Shown: positions 40,181-47,952, counted from the stretch's first letter. The stretch: DNA of 64,000 bases from Cognatiluteimonas weifangensis (GCF_003416885.1 NZ_QVPD01000010.1:45132-109131), one strand, 5' to 3'. Made by a program: numbers and translations. Notes: a model not told the origin generated them from the letters alone.

Positions 40181-41122
40181 ATGCACACGCTCTATCCCGA
40201 GATCGAGCCTTACGACACCGGCATCCTCGACGTCGACGCGCGTCACCGGCTCTACTACGAGCAGTGCGGCAACCCCGCCGGCAAGCCGGTGGTGCTGCTG
40301 CACGGCGGCCCCGGCGGCGGCTGCAGCGCCAAGATGCGGCGCTTCCACGACCCGGCGAAGTACCGCATCATCCTGTTCGACCAGCGCGGCAGCGGCCGCT
40401 CCACCCCGCACGCGGACCTGGTCGACAACACCACCTGGCACCTGGTCGCCGACATCGAGACGCTGCGCAACCGGCTCGGCATCGACAAGTGGCAGGTGTT
40501 CGGCGGCAGCTGGGGCTCGACCCTGGCGCTGGCGTACGCGGAAAAACACCCGCAGGTCGTCACCGAGCTGGTGCTGCGCGGCATCTTCATGCTGCGGCGC
40601 TGGGAGCTGGAATGGTTCTACCAGGAAGGCGCCAACCGCCTGTTCCCGGACGCCTGGGAGCACTACATCGCCGCGATCCCGCCGGTGGAGCGCGCCGACC
40701 TGATCAGCGCCTTCCACCGCCGCCTGACCAGCGACGACGAAGCCACGCGCCTGGCCGCCGCGCGCGCCTGGGCGGTGTGGGAGGGCGCCACCAGCTTCCT
40801 GCACGTGGACCCGGATTTCGTCACCGGCCACGAAGACCCGGCGTTCGCGCTGGCGTTCGCGCGGATCGAGAACCACTACTTCGTCAACGGCGGCTTCTTC
40901 GAGGTCGAGGACCAGCTGCTGCGCGATGCGCCCGCGATCGCCGACATCCCCGGGGTGATCGTGCACGGCCGCTACGACGTGGTCTGCCCGATCCAGAACG
41001 CCTGGGACCTGCACAAGGCCTGGCCCAAGTCCGAGCTCATCATCAATCCCGGCTCCGGCCACTCCGCGTTCGAAGCAGAACACGTCCACGCCCTGGTGAC
41101 GGCGACCGACCGCTTCGCCTGA
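40181..41122 (+). CDS. pip: Proline iminopeptidase
   Basis: Alpha/beta-hydrolase of peptidase family S33, releasing N-terminal proline. 313 residues. The oxyanion/HGG motif (LLHGGPGGG), nucleophile Ser110 in GGSWGSTLAL, and the acid/His in HGRYDVVCP and GSGHSAFE complete the triad. Length and PGGGCS/RGSGRSTPH motifs match Pip. The integron array begins about 275 bases downstream. Confidence 0.95.
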   Translation: MHTLYPEIEPYDTGILDVDARHRLYYEQCGNPAGKPVVLLHGGPGGGCSAKMRRFHDPAKYRIILFDQRGSGRSTPHADLVDNTTWHLVADIETLRNRLGIDKWQVFGGSWGSTLALAYAEKHPQVVTELVLRGIFMLRRWELEWFYQEGANRLFPDAWEHYIAAIPPVERADLISAFHRRLTSDDEATRLAAARAWAVWEGATSFLHVDPDFVTGHEDPAFALAFARIENHYFVNGGFFEVEDQLLRDAPAIADIPGVIVHGRYDVVCPIQNAWDLHKAWPKSELIINPGSGHSAFEAEHVHALVTATDRFA

Positions 41123-41190
41123 GCGCAGCCGGCGTCACGCCGCGCCGCCTGCCTTCCCCGCATCCCGTGCGAGATCCCGGCTTGGCCTTC

Positions 41191-41237
41191 CCTTCTCCCC
41201 GCATGCGGGGAGAAGGTGCCGAAGGCGGATGAGGGGC
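41191..41237 (+). repeat. REP-like palindrome, left copy flanking the cassette array
   Basis: A perfect 26-base palindrome, CCTTCTCCCCGCA-TGCGGGGAGAAGG (41191-41216), followed by GTGCCGAAGGCGGATGAGGGG. The same element is present in inverse orientation at 50817-50864. The rest of 41123-41397 holds no gene. Confidence 0.8.
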
Positions 41238-41397
41238 GCTCTTCAGCTCTTCGCTCTTCGCTCCTCGCCCTTACACCCCTGCGACAGCTCCGCCCGGCCT
41301 GGAGAGCAAATTGCCCCGTCGATGGAGCCAGGAGCGGCGGCGGGCGGGCACGACCAAGCGTTGCGGCGGCCGCCTGCCTCCGTCCTGGCGGCCCGGC

Positions 41398-41455
41398 GCC
41401 CTGACATCCGAATCAAACCGGGCCGCGAAGCTTCGGCTCGAAGGAATTGTCAGGC
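41398..41455 (-). repeat. attC site a (degenerate core GTCAGGC)
   Basis: Imperfect palindrome CCTGAC...GTCAGGC with the GGCCGCGAAG centre. Both core ends carry C instead of T (GTCAG rather than GTTAG), so recombination activity is doubtful. It belongs to the VOC cassette. Confidence 0.8.
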
Positions 41456-41464
41456 CGTGGACGT

Positions 41465-41929
41465 TCAGGCACGAACCGCCGCTTCGATTGCGGCGATGTC
41501 GATTTTCTTTTGCTTCATCATCGCCGCGATCGCCTTGGCGGACACCTCCTTGTCGGCCTTCAACGTCAATTCCGTCAGCCGCCTCGGGAACACCTGCCAC
41601 GACACCCCGTAGCGATCCTTGAGCCAGCCGCAGTGGCTTTCCTCGCCGCCGTTGGCGGTTAGCGCTGCCCAGAGCCTGTCGGTCTCTGCCTGGTCGTCCG
41701 TCTCGACCGCAATCGACACCGCCTCGGACAGGGTGAACATCGGCCCTGCATCGAGGATCTGATACGGCACCCCGCCCAGCGTGAAGTCGATCAGCCAGGC
41801 GGCGCCATCTCCGGAGATATCGAAGGTCGCCTCGACCCGGCTTCCCGGAATCAGGGCGCAGTAAAACTCTGCGGCCTCACGCCCGCGACCGTCACGGAAC
41901 CAGAGGCAGGTACGTATGGAACTGGTCAT
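41465..41929 (-). CDS. VOC-superfamily (PhnB/3-demethylubiquinone-methyltransferase-like) protein
   Basis: 154 residues from ATG 41929, with a GAGGAG ribosome-binding sequence upstream. The VOC fold pattern is visible: CLWFRDGRGREAAEFYCALIPGSRVEA, DFTLGGVPYQILDAGP and YGVSWQVFPRRL. Family members bind small molecules or act as metalloenzymes; no substrate assigned. A tail of about 35 residues ending AAIEAAVRA follows. Located in the last cassette of the array; GC content is high, like the core genome. Confidence 0.85.
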   Translation of the reverse strand: MTSSIRTCLWFRDGRGREAAEFYCALIPGSRVEATFDISGDGAAWLIDFTLGGVPYQILDAGPMFTLSEAVSIAVETDDQAETDRLWAALTANGGEESHCGWLKDRYGVSWQVFPRRLTELTLKADKEVSAKAIAAMMKQKKIDIAAIEAAVRA

Positions 41930-41973
41930 CGCATTGCTCCTCGGGTGAGTGGGTCGATGCAGTAGTTTCGTAC

Positions 41974-42033
41974 GGTCCAACGCCGGAATTAAGCCGCGCC
42001 GCGAAGTGGCGGCGCCTGGACGAATTGTCAGGC
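41974..42033 (-). repeat. attC site b (degenerate core GTCAGGC)
   Basis: About 60 bases, GGTCCAAC...GTCAGGC. The stem centre is altered (GGCGGCGCCTGGACG). The core supplies the TGA stop of the cupin ORF. Confidence 0.8.
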
Positions 42034-42336
42034 GCTACTGTCGATGATGATGAGCGTGCCGTGGCTTCCTTCCGCCACGGCGTGCGGCACCCCGGCAGGC
42101 ACTATGTAGACCTCTCCGGTGCCCACACGCGTCACCGCCGCTCCGATCTGCAGGTTCATTTGCCCCTCCAGGACCAGCAAGGCCTCGTCGAACGCATGCG
42201 ATTCGTTGGGGTACGCCCCGCCATCCATCCGGACGACCTTGAGGTTGGCGCCCGCAGCCTGGCCGACCACCCTGGAATGCCAAGCCTCGTCGAGGGACGA
42301 TGCGAGGGCGACGAGATTTGTGTGTACAGCCATCAT
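42028..42336 (-). CDS. Cupin-domain protein
   Basis: 102 residues; starts MMAVHTNLVALASSLDEAWHSRVVG. The cupin core is seen in ESHAFDEALLVLEGQMNLQIG and VPAGVPHAVAEGSHGTLII. Single-domain cupins often bind metals or sugars; role unknown. Its stop TGA lies in attC b. It shares its cassette with the YCII gene (34-base gap with no attC). Confidence 0.85.
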   Translation of the reverse strand: MMAVHTNLVALASSLDEAWHSRVVGQAAGANLKVVRMDGGAYPNESHAFDEALLVLEGQMNLQIGAAVTRVGTGEVYIVPAGVPHAVAEGSHGTLIIIDSSA

Positions 42337-42370
42337 GCAACTCCACTACCGCGCCATTCCAGGACCGCCC

Positions 42371-42712
42371 TCAGGACTGCGGATCGAACCCGAAGATGCG
42401 CAATTCTTGTTCGCATCGGCAGGCCTTCGCAATGCGCGCAGCCCACGCGACGGCCTCCTCGCGCGAGGGCAGTTCGAGCACGGTGAAGCCGCCGTCAAGC
42501 GGGGGCGCCCACGGGTAGCCGCCCGCGGCGACCGAACCGTCGGCCGCGACGAGCACGGGCGGCACGTCTTCGTCGATGCCGCCGCCGAAGACGTAAACAC
42601 CGGCGGCCTTCGCCTGATCGATCACGGCGTGCGCGTCGCGGCCCACCGCCTCCCACTCGCCGTCGGGCACGTCCATCGCCGCGCTGGGGAAGGAGATCAG
42701 ATACTTGGCCAT
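42371..42712 (-). CDS. YCII-related protein
   Basis: 113 residues from ATG 42712 (MAKYLISFPSAAMDVPDGEW). The YCII family pattern is recognisable (AHAVIDQAKAAGVYVFGGGID, EAVAWAARIAKACRCEQELRIF). YCII proteins are small possible enzymes; function unknown. It is upstream of and in the same cassette as the cupin, and attC c lies upstream of its start. Confidence 0.83.
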   Translation of the reverse strand: MAKYLISFPSAAMDVPDGEWEAVGRDAHAVIDQAKAAGVYVFGGGIDEDVPPVLVAADGSVAAGGYPWAPPLDGGFTVLELPSREEAVAWAARIAKACRCEQELRIFGFDPQS

Positions 42713-42761
42713 GGTGCGCTTTCCCTGGAGATCGGTGACGGTTGCGAAGTACACGCGCGTG

Positions 42762-42820
42762 GCCCGACACCTGAATCAAGCCGCGCCACGAAGCGGTGGC
42801 GGCGGGGGCGGATGTCAGGC
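42762..42820 (-). repeat. attC site c (degenerate)
   Basis: GCCCGAC...GTCAGGC with the left arm conserved (CTGAATCAAGCCGCGCC) but the right arm replaced by a G-rich run; the normal CTTGAATGAATT segment is missing. The core provides the OsmC stop (TGA). Confidence 0.75.
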
Positions 42821-43231
42821 CGCGGGCTCGCGCCATGCGACCCGCTGGACCTGGCAACCGGCCCTGAGCGTGTTGTGGACTTCCGCCAGGCGATCCGTTT
42901 CTGCGAGCAGCAGCTCGATCTGCCCGGGAGGGGCGGACGACTCGATCTTGGCGGCGTAGACCACCGCTTCCGCTCCACGCCCGACCCCATCGAACTGCGT
43001 GCTGGCGACGACCTCACAGCCGCTGATTTCGATGCCGAGCCGAGCCGCCTCGCGGTAGAGGTCGTTGCAGTAGCAGGTCGCCAGTGCAGCCATCAGCAAC
43101 TCGCCGCCATTTACGGAGCTGCCGGGGCCGGCGGCCTTCGCGGACACCGCCAGCCGCTGCTCGACGCCGGCCGTGGAAAGCCGAACTTCGTGCTGGTTCG
43201 AGTGGTTGCGGACGTGGGCCGAAATTTCCAT
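42815..43231 (-). CDS. OsmC-family peroxiredoxin-like protein
   Basis: 138 residues. The OsmC pattern is visible: GGELLMAALATCYCNDLYREAARLGIEISGCEVV, with cysteines that could be redox-active. OsmC proteins reduce organic hydroperoxides. It starts with ATG 43231 (MEISAHVRNHSNQHEVRLS) and ends in the TGA of attC c. Chromosome-like in composition. Confidence 0.86.
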   Translation of the reverse strand: MEISAHVRNHSNQHEVRLSTAGVEQRLAVSAKAAGPGSSVNGGELLMAALATCYCNDLYREAARLGIEISGCEVVASTQFDGVGRGAEAVVYAAKIESSAPPGQIELLLAETDRLAEVHNTLRAGCQVQRVAWREPAA

Positions 43232-43253
43232 ATGCGAAATTCCTTCCTGAGCG

Positions 43254-43281
43254 GCCTAACACCCTGAATGAATAGTTAGGT
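43254..43281 (-). repeat. attC site d (central stem deleted)
   Basis: Only 28 bases remain: GCCTAACACC, then CTGAATGAATA, then GTTAGGT. Both consensus cores (with T, not C) survive but the stem between them is gone, so it should not fold as an attC. A deletion scar is the simplest reading. Confidence 0.75.
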
Positions 43282-43288
43282 GCCGATC

Positions 43289-43894
43289 TCACTTGTCCAG
43301 CATCCTGTTTACAGACGCAACTCTATCGCCGTCAGCTGAGTAGAGCTCAAAGGCCACTGTGCCACGGGAAACTGCTACCCCCGGAGCTGCTTCTACCACG
43401 AGCCGAAGACTGCCATTTGCTTTGGCGCGCAGCCGATATGGCGGAGAGAGAGCGGCAGTGCCGCGGTTGCCAGACGCGACTACGCTGTACGACACGGTAG
43501 GCGGTGCGGCGCCTGAGATTGCAGCGTTGTCCGCTGTTGAGGCGTAAGCCATTCCGGGGCCATACCTGACTTCGGACAGTAGAAGATCGTTCGCACCGCT
43601 GTTTTCCAGGTAGAGGTCGTAGGCGCGTTCGTCCGAGCCTTGGTCGGCAGCTTGAACTAACTCAACGCGCACAGGGGTATTTGACCCAAACAGATTGCTT
43701 GGCAGATTACGCGGGCTGGGCAATGCGGCGATTGGTTCGGGGTCAAAGTACTTGCGCCACAGTTCACCGAGTTTGTCCAGATTGGTAAGGAACGCCGTGA
43801 TGCCCGCGAGCAAAGCCGCCGTGAGGGCGACAGCCTTCACGCCACGAGCTAGGCGGGTGGGCTGCTTCTTCTTCGGGCGCTTGCTAACAGCCAT
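43289..43894 (-). CDS. Cassette protein with N-terminal membrane anchor, unknown function
   Basis: 201 residues from ATG 43894 (MAVSKRPKKKQPTRLARG). A basic N-terminus leads into one membrane helix (VKAVALTAALLAGITAFL), then a periplasmic, beta-rich-looking domain (VRVELVQAADQGSDERAYDLYLENSGANDLLLSEVRYG). No family recognised. It lies in the cassette between attC d and e. Confidence 0.75.
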   Translation of the reverse strand: MAVSKRPKKKQPTRLARGVKAVALTAALLAGITAFLTNLDKLGELWRKYFDPEPIAALPSPRNLPSNLFGSNTPVRVELVQAADQGSDERAYDLYLENSGANDLLLSEVRYGPGMAYASTADNAAISGAAPPTVSYSVVASGNRGTAALSPPYRLRAKANGSLRLVVEAAPGVAVSRGTVAFELYSADGDRVASVNRMLDK

Positions 43895-43898
43895 TGGC

Positions 43899-44010
43899 AC
43901 CTAACACTCAAGTTAAGCCGAATTGCAGCGCGTAGCTGGCAACATGGCAAGCTCTTTCTGCCATGTTGCCGGCGTAGCGATGCAATTTCGGCTTGAATGC
44001 ACTGTTAGGC
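43899..44010 (-). repeat. attC site e (long, 112 bp)
   Basis: ACCTAAC ... GTTAGGC with a long stem containing ATGGCAAGCTC and its near-mirror. It provides the TAA stop for the next gene. Nearly identical in layout to attC i. Confidence 0.9.
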
Positions 44011-44319
44011 GGCACGGGTAAGTAGCCATGAGAGCCACCAGCTAAACGCGAGAAACGCTAGCACCACCGGAAGCGCGACAAGAATTCGGATGGGCGAGAA
44101 GGGGCGCGGTGAAATGGACTGCCCATGGCGCGACGAGAATAGCCAGCCGAAGAATGCCTCTCCAAGCACATAGAGGGGCGGCCCGAAGAGAACTAGCAGG
44201 ATCCATTGCAAATATGACTTTGGCAGATCTGGCCAAAACTGGAATGCAAGAAGAGCTGCTACGAGCAGCCATGCGACCGCCAAGGCGATAAATCGACGAG
44301 GTAGCGAATCAGCTTTCAC
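44005..44319 (-). CDS. Small integral membrane cassette protein
   Basis: 104 residues with three strong hydrophobic segments (LAVAWLLVAALLAFQFW, YLQWILLVLFGPPLYVLG, IRILVALPVVLAFLAFSWWLSWLL). The stop TAA is in the attC e core. No family identified. The length is right for a cassette gene and the start is ATG 44319 (MKADSLPRRF). Confidence 0.8.
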   Translation of the reverse strand: MKADSLPRRFIALAVAWLLVAALLAFQFWPDLPKSYLQWILLVLFGPPLYVLGEAFFGWLFSSRHGQSISPRPFSPIRILVALPVVLAFLAFSWWLSWLLTRAA

Positions 44320-44344
44320 CCGTGCGACTCCTCTTGCGTGTGCC

Positions 44345-44456
44345 GCCTAACGCTCAAGTTAAGCCGCATCGTGCAGCGGGTTGGGCCAGGTGGCAAGCTC
44401 CACCTTCCGCCTGGGCCAGCCCGCGAAACGATGTCAGCTTGAACGCATTGTTAGGT
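44345..44456 (-). repeat. attC site f (long, 112 bp)
   Basis: GCCTAAC...GTTAGGT with an extended stem (GTTGGGCCAGGTGGCAAGCTCC region and its mirror). Supplies the TAA stop of the next gene. Confidence 0.9.
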
Positions 44457-44783
44457 CTCATCTGCTGGAGCTCGAAGTACCGTTTTGGCGAGCTCATTGA
44501 GACTCGAAAAGTATGGGTTGGCGCTGAGACCGCGGATGCTTGAAATTATCTTCGCAAGGTCAGGGTGATCTGCGGACGGTACGAGATAGTACCCACCGCT
44601 GGCGACAACAAACGAGCCACGGACGTTTGGGCTAGTGAACCGAGCTCCAAGCGCATGCCCTTTGTCGTCCCAGAACAACCACCCTCCATCCTCAACGTCA
44701 ACGCCTTCGCAGTGGGCCATCGCGTCTCCCGGAGACGCAAAAACGTAAAGTTGGCATTCGTCGGTGGCCAGAGCGAAGACTAT
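44451..44783 (-). CDS. Cassette protein with a non-canonical start region
   Basis: From ATG 44720 the ORF gives 89 residues, MAHCEGVDVEDGGWLFWDDKGHAL. In the same frame 21 further codons, back to 44783, read VFALATDECQLYVFASPGDA, which resembles the N-terminus of known small cassette proteins that share the CEG(I/V)DVED-GWLFWD pattern (from memory). No ATG, GTG or TTG begins that extension; ATA at 44783 is where an ATG might have been. Either it starts at ATG 44720 or an ATG was mutated to ATA. The given span includes the extension. TAA stop in attC f. Confidence 0.65.
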   Translation of the reverse strand: MVFALATDECQLYVFASPGDAMAHCEGVDVEDGGWLFWDDKGHALGARFTSPNVRGSFVVASGGYYLVPSADHPDLAKIISSIRGLSANPYFSSLNELAKTVLRAPADET

Positions 44784-44786
44784 GGG

Positions 44787-44898
44787 ACCTAACGCTCAAG
44801 TTAAGCCGCAGCGTGCAGCGGGGTGGGACAGGTGGCAAGCTCCACCTGCCGCCTGGCCCGGCCTGCGGAACGATGTCGGCTTGAACGCATTGTTAGGC
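44787..44898 (-). repeat. attC site g (long, 112 bp)
   Basis: ACCTAAC...GTTAGGC with the same long-stem pattern as f (GGTGGGACAGGTGGCAAGC). Confidence 0.9.
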
Positions 44899-44903
44899 CC
44901 CAT

Positions 44904-45578
44904 CTAGTAATCCGCAACCACTCGCCATTGCGCTCCGTCACGCTGAAGTCCTGCCACCCATGGGCCACCGCTCCCGTCGCAGAATGTTCTGGCCACGAGA
45001 GCAAGCGCCATCCCTGTCGATTCTTGCACTGCTGCTCTGCTGATTCGAACTAGCCTGGGACTTAAAGATCCACGACAACTTCCGGGCTCGCCCAACGCGG
45101 GTAGCTTCTCAGTGCTACTAACATAAATCACGCCTGGTAGCTTCGGATCTATGTTACTCGTCTGGGTCTGTGACAGGTGATCAAGCAATTCTTGTAAAGG
45201 GATAGGTAGTGAAGAATCACCGCGATTGACCAGCGATCCTTGAGGCCTAATCGTCGCCACTTCGTACTTGTCCCACGGCCCGCCGTGGTCTACTGATCGG
45301 AGCGTGGCTGATACTCGATCAAAGTACATTGGCTCCCTTAAGCAGTTTTTCTGCGAAGGACTACACAGAGGTGGCTTTCTGAGTTCGTTAGTGAGGAGGC
45401 TTCTCACGATCATGGCTTGATCGGAATCAGATGCAGCCACGAAGTCACGCTCTTGAGCGCGCTTGGCCTGCAGCTCAGTCCAAGAATCCATGGCTAAGGG
45501 ATAGACAAAAAGTCCGGCCACCACTATTGCACCTGCAGCGCTCAAGGAAGCTATGGCAGACGCTCGAATCTTCGACAT
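44904..45578 (-). CDS. Cassette protein with N-terminal membrane segment, unknown
   Basis: 224 residues from ATG 45578 (MSKIRASAIASLSAAGAIVVAGLFVYPLAM). A signal-anchor is followed by a polar domain with KKxCL-type cysteines (PLCSPSQKNCLREPM), GVIYVSS and a C-terminal DGAQWRVVADY. No family recognised. Likely periplasmic. Placed between attC g and h. Confidence 0.75.
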   Translation of the reverse strand: MSKIRASAIASLSAAGAIVVAGLFVYPLAMDSWTELQAKRAQERDFVAASDSDQAMIVRSLLTNELRKPPLCSPSQKNCLREPMYFDRVSATLRSVDHGGPWDKYEVATIRPQGSLVNRGDSSLPIPLQELLDHLSQTQTSNIDPKLPGVIYVSSTEKLPALGEPGSCRGSLSPRLVRISRAAVQESTGMALALVARTFCDGSGGPWVAGLQRDGAQWRVVADY

Positions 45579-45581
45579 GGG

Positions 45582-45641
45582 GCCTAACACCTGAATTAAG
45601 CCGAGCCGCGAAGCGGCTTCGGCTTGAATGAATTGTTAGCC
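45582..45641 (-). repeat. attC site h (short, 60 bp)
   Basis: GCCTAAC...GTTAGCC, a clean inverted-repeat attC with the GAGCCGCGAAGCGGCTTCGG centre; the core is GTTAGC. Confidence 0.93.
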
Positions 45642-46253
45642 CCCGGGCTTGGAGGCTGAGTATTGATCTAGGATGTGGACAAAGAATTCGGTTAGCTCGG
45701 AAAAACAAGCTGCGATCTCGGACCAGCTGGACTCCGGGTACTTTGTATCAAACTGCGTAATCAACAAGTTGATGTGACTGCCGTTGTCATCAGAGATCAT
45801 TTCCGAGGCAGAGAACAGTTGCTGCTCTGAAAAGTGCACAGAGCCAGAGGTTCTATCGTAGGTATCGGAAACCCAGGTAAGGGTTTTGGACAGGCGCTCA
45901 ATCAAGTACTGGTCAGTGAGCCTCTTTCCATCGCTGCATCTGAATGATCTAAGCTTTTCGCCGCCAATTACGCGCCTAGCAAGATCTTCGCGATCGGAAA
46001 CGTATGTATAAGCAAGGACACGGCTGACCGTGTCAATTTGCATTCTTACAATTGCTCGGCCGCAAAGCATGTTCTTAGCGTTGATCATAGAGATCAAACC
46101 GTGGCCCAGCCCTAGCGTGCGTTTTGTCGCGCCGGCAAGGATCAGGTCCGTGTAGTACATGTTGCTGCCTTCCTTGCCGAAAGCGCGCAGCATCGCGCTC
46201 GGAACCTTGTCCAGAGCGTCGTTGAGGTTCTGAAGTGCGCTGCTTAGTGTCAC
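45636..46253 (-). CDS. Cassette protein, unknown function, helical
   Basis: 205 residues from GTG 46253 (MTLSSALQNLNDALDKVPSAMLRAFGKEGSN). Mostly alpha-helical-looking, soluble, with DTYDRTSGSVHFSEQQLFSA near the middle; it resembles a hypothetical family of cytosolic cassette proteins that I cannot name. The stop TAA lies in the attC h core. Confidence 0.78.
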   Translation of the reverse strand: MTLSSALQNLNDALDKVPSAMLRAFGKEGSNMYYTDLILAGATKRTLGLGHGLISMINAKNMLCGRAIVRMQIDTVSRVLAYTYVSDREDLARRVIGGEKLRSFRCSDGKRLTDQYLIERLSKTLTWVSDTYDRTSGSVHFSEQQLFSASEMISDDNGSHINLLITQFDTKYPESSWSEIAACFSELTEFFVHILDQYSASKPGG

Positions 46254-46257
46254 CGGG

Positions 46258-46369
46258 GGCTAACGCTCAAGTTAAGCCGAATTGCAGCGCGTAGCCGGGC
46301 ACATGGCAAGCTCTCTGTGCCATGTGACTGGCGTAGCGATGCAATTTCGGCTTGAACGCATTGTTAGGC
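46258..46369 (-). repeat. attC site i (long, 112 bp)
   Basis: GGCTAAC...GTTAGGC, close in sequence to attC e, with the ACATGGCAAGCTC/GCCATGT stem. Confidence 0.9.
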
Positions 46370-46382
46370 GCGTGCATTTGTA

Positions 46383-46838
46383 CTATCTGTCCAATACACA
46401 CAGGTGCGCTGTCGCCTCAGTAGGAAGAAGCTCGCGCTTGAGAGTGACACCATCCGACCGTTCTGTGTCGACGTGGACAAATCTGCCGCGCTCAAATTGG
46501 AGATTAAGTATCTTCTCGTCAAGCCCGGAATTGGCGGCATTAGGTTTCAGTAGAGGCACCCTAATTGAAAAATGATCTGTCTCCACATCCCAGACGCTGA
46601 GTGCGTCGAGACGTGGCCACCAGCCATCCATGCTTTTGACTGGAACAAACGATCGCACGCCTGCCGCCGGATACACGCAAATGGCCTCCAAGGTTCCGTC
46701 GGAACGTGTTGCGGCTCGTAGGCGAAGCCCCTCCTCCGTTGTAACGTCAGTTTGGGAAAAATTTGAGCGGATAGGAGTTGTCGCCCCCGCCGAGGAAAAA
46801 ATAAGAAGACCAGCAAGTGTTGCTGCAAAGCATTTCAC
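46383..46838 (-). CDS. Exported cassette protein, unknown
   Basis: 151 residues with a signal peptide (MKCFAATLAGLLIFSSAGATTPIRS, cleavage near AGA-TT). The mature part includes GLRLRAATRSDGTLEAICVYPAAG and a C-terminal LCVLDR. Beta-rich in appearance; no family recognised. It ends before, not in, its attC. Confidence 0.75.
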   Translation of the reverse strand: MKCFAATLAGLLIFSSAGATTPIRSNFSQTDVTTEEGLRLRAATRSDGTLEAICVYPAAGVRSFVPVKSMDGWWPRLDALSVWDVETDHFSIRVPLLKPNAANSGLDEKILNLQFERGRFVHVDTERSDGVTLKRELLPTEATAHLCVLDR

Positions 46839-46869
46839 GATAGATCCTCGAGACTCTGCTTTTTTGCGC

Positions 46870-46929
46870 GCCTAACACCTGAGTTAAGCCGCGCCGCGAA
46901 GCGGCGTCGGCTTGAATGATTTGTTAGGG
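46870..46929 (-). repeat. attC site j (short, 60 bp)
   Basis: GCCTAAC...GTTAGGG with the GCCGCGCCGCGAAGCGGCGTCGGC-like centre; TAA supplies the next stop. Confidence 0.93.
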
Positions 46930-47322
46930 CGCACCTGTGTGTCCCAACGCCGTGCCATCTTGGACGTAATAGATGGTCTTGACACCCTTGTGCATATCCT
47001 TAAGTTCGAAGCGCATCTTGTGCGCACAAACGCACATTGCGGCAGTTCCGGATGGCGACTTGGTAGGCAATAGAACTGTTGCTGAGTCTCGGTACTCCCG
47101 CAACTCCGGTGTGCCCGGCAAGTAGGCGCAATTGAGTTCAGAGATCACATCCAAGAACACGGAGGTACCTGAGCGAGTGGCTTCGACGACAGCCGCTTTG
47201 TCTCGAGGGATCTCGCTCTCACAAGCCTCCGAGTCCGAGACGAGGGCAATTTGTCCGGCGTGAGCGAAGCCGCAAACAAGAGCAGTTCCGAGGAATGCTT
47301 GCAGGATGGCAAGATGCTTCAT
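46924..47322 (-). CDS. Exported Cys-containing cassette protein, unknown
   Basis: 132 residues. Signal peptide MKHLAILQAFLGTALVCGFAHAGQ, then a small domain with DSEACESEIP, NCAYLPG and MCVCAHKMRF cysteines, suggesting disulfides. No family. Stop TAA comes from attC j. Confidence 0.75.
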   Translation of the reverse strand: MKHLAILQAFLGTALVCGFAHAGQIALVSDSEACESEIPRDKAAVVEATRSGTSVFLDVISELNCAYLPGTPELREYRDSATVLLPTKSPSGTAAMCVCAHKMRFELKDMHKGVKTIYYVQDGTALGHTGAP

Positions 47323-47327
47323 GTGCG

Positions 47328-47387
47328 CCCTAACGCCTGAATTAAGCCGAGCCGCGCAGCGGCTTCGGCTTGAATGAATTGTTAGAT
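47328..47387 (-). repeat. attC site k (short, 60 bp)
   Basis: CCCTAAC...GTTAGAT with the GAGCCGCGCAGCGGCTTCGG centre; supplies the TAA stop of the next gene. Confidence 0.93.
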
Positions 47388-47933
47388 TGCAATACCGCCG
47401 ACCACATATGCGGCGGACACAATGCTAAGCGCAGACTGGGCAATCACAAGAGCTACTTGAAGCTGGCTGGCTTTCGCATGGTGGCGCCCAATCACAGCAT
47501 AGTCGCCTGCCTTTGCAATCTGGGTGATGTGTTCGTTGAAGCGATTGAGAGGCCAGAACAGGCCGCGGTTGACTTGGCTGTACATTGATTCGACATCTAG
47601 AGGAATATCGCTACTCGCTAGTTCGGCGCCAAAGTTTCTGCCATCTTCAGCCGCGGTGGTGCTTGCCAGGACGAACGCGGCCAGGAGCTTTTGAAGTGCG
47701 GCAAAAGTTGCGGCGACCAAGAAGAAAGACGCACCGACTTTGAGACTTGATGCACTGAGGTGCTCGCTGAGCGAAGAAAAGTTGGCGATGAGTAGGCCGA
47801 ATGCGGCGCCAAAGCCAGCGAGCAACCAGCTAGAGAATTTATCCACGGTAAGGCTAAGTTTCTGCGCCCCGGAGGAAAGGATGCGACCAGCTGCAAGGCT
47901 CGTTTGCAGCGCTATTGCGGCCTTCTGATCCAC
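47382..47933 (-). CDS. Membrane cassette protein, unknown
   Basis: 183 residues with several hydrophobic segments (SSWLLAGFGAAFGLLIANF, ASFFLVAATFAALQKLLAAFVLAS, LVIAQSALSIVSAAYVVGGIAI) around a soluble loop. No family. The stop TAA is in attC k. Initiation at ATG 47933 (MDQKAAIALQTSLAAGRIL). Confidence 0.77.
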   Translation of the reverse strand: MDQKAAIALQTSLAAGRILSSGAQKLSLTVDKFSSWLLAGFGAAFGLLIANFSSLSEHLSASSLKVGASFFLVAATFAALQKLLAAFVLASTTAAEDGRNFGAELASSDIPLDVESMYSQVNRGLFWPLNRFNEHITQIAKAGDYAVIGRHHAKASQLQVALVIAQSALSIVSAAYVVGGIAI

Positions 47934-47952
47934 TGCGCACTCCCCCTGTGCA

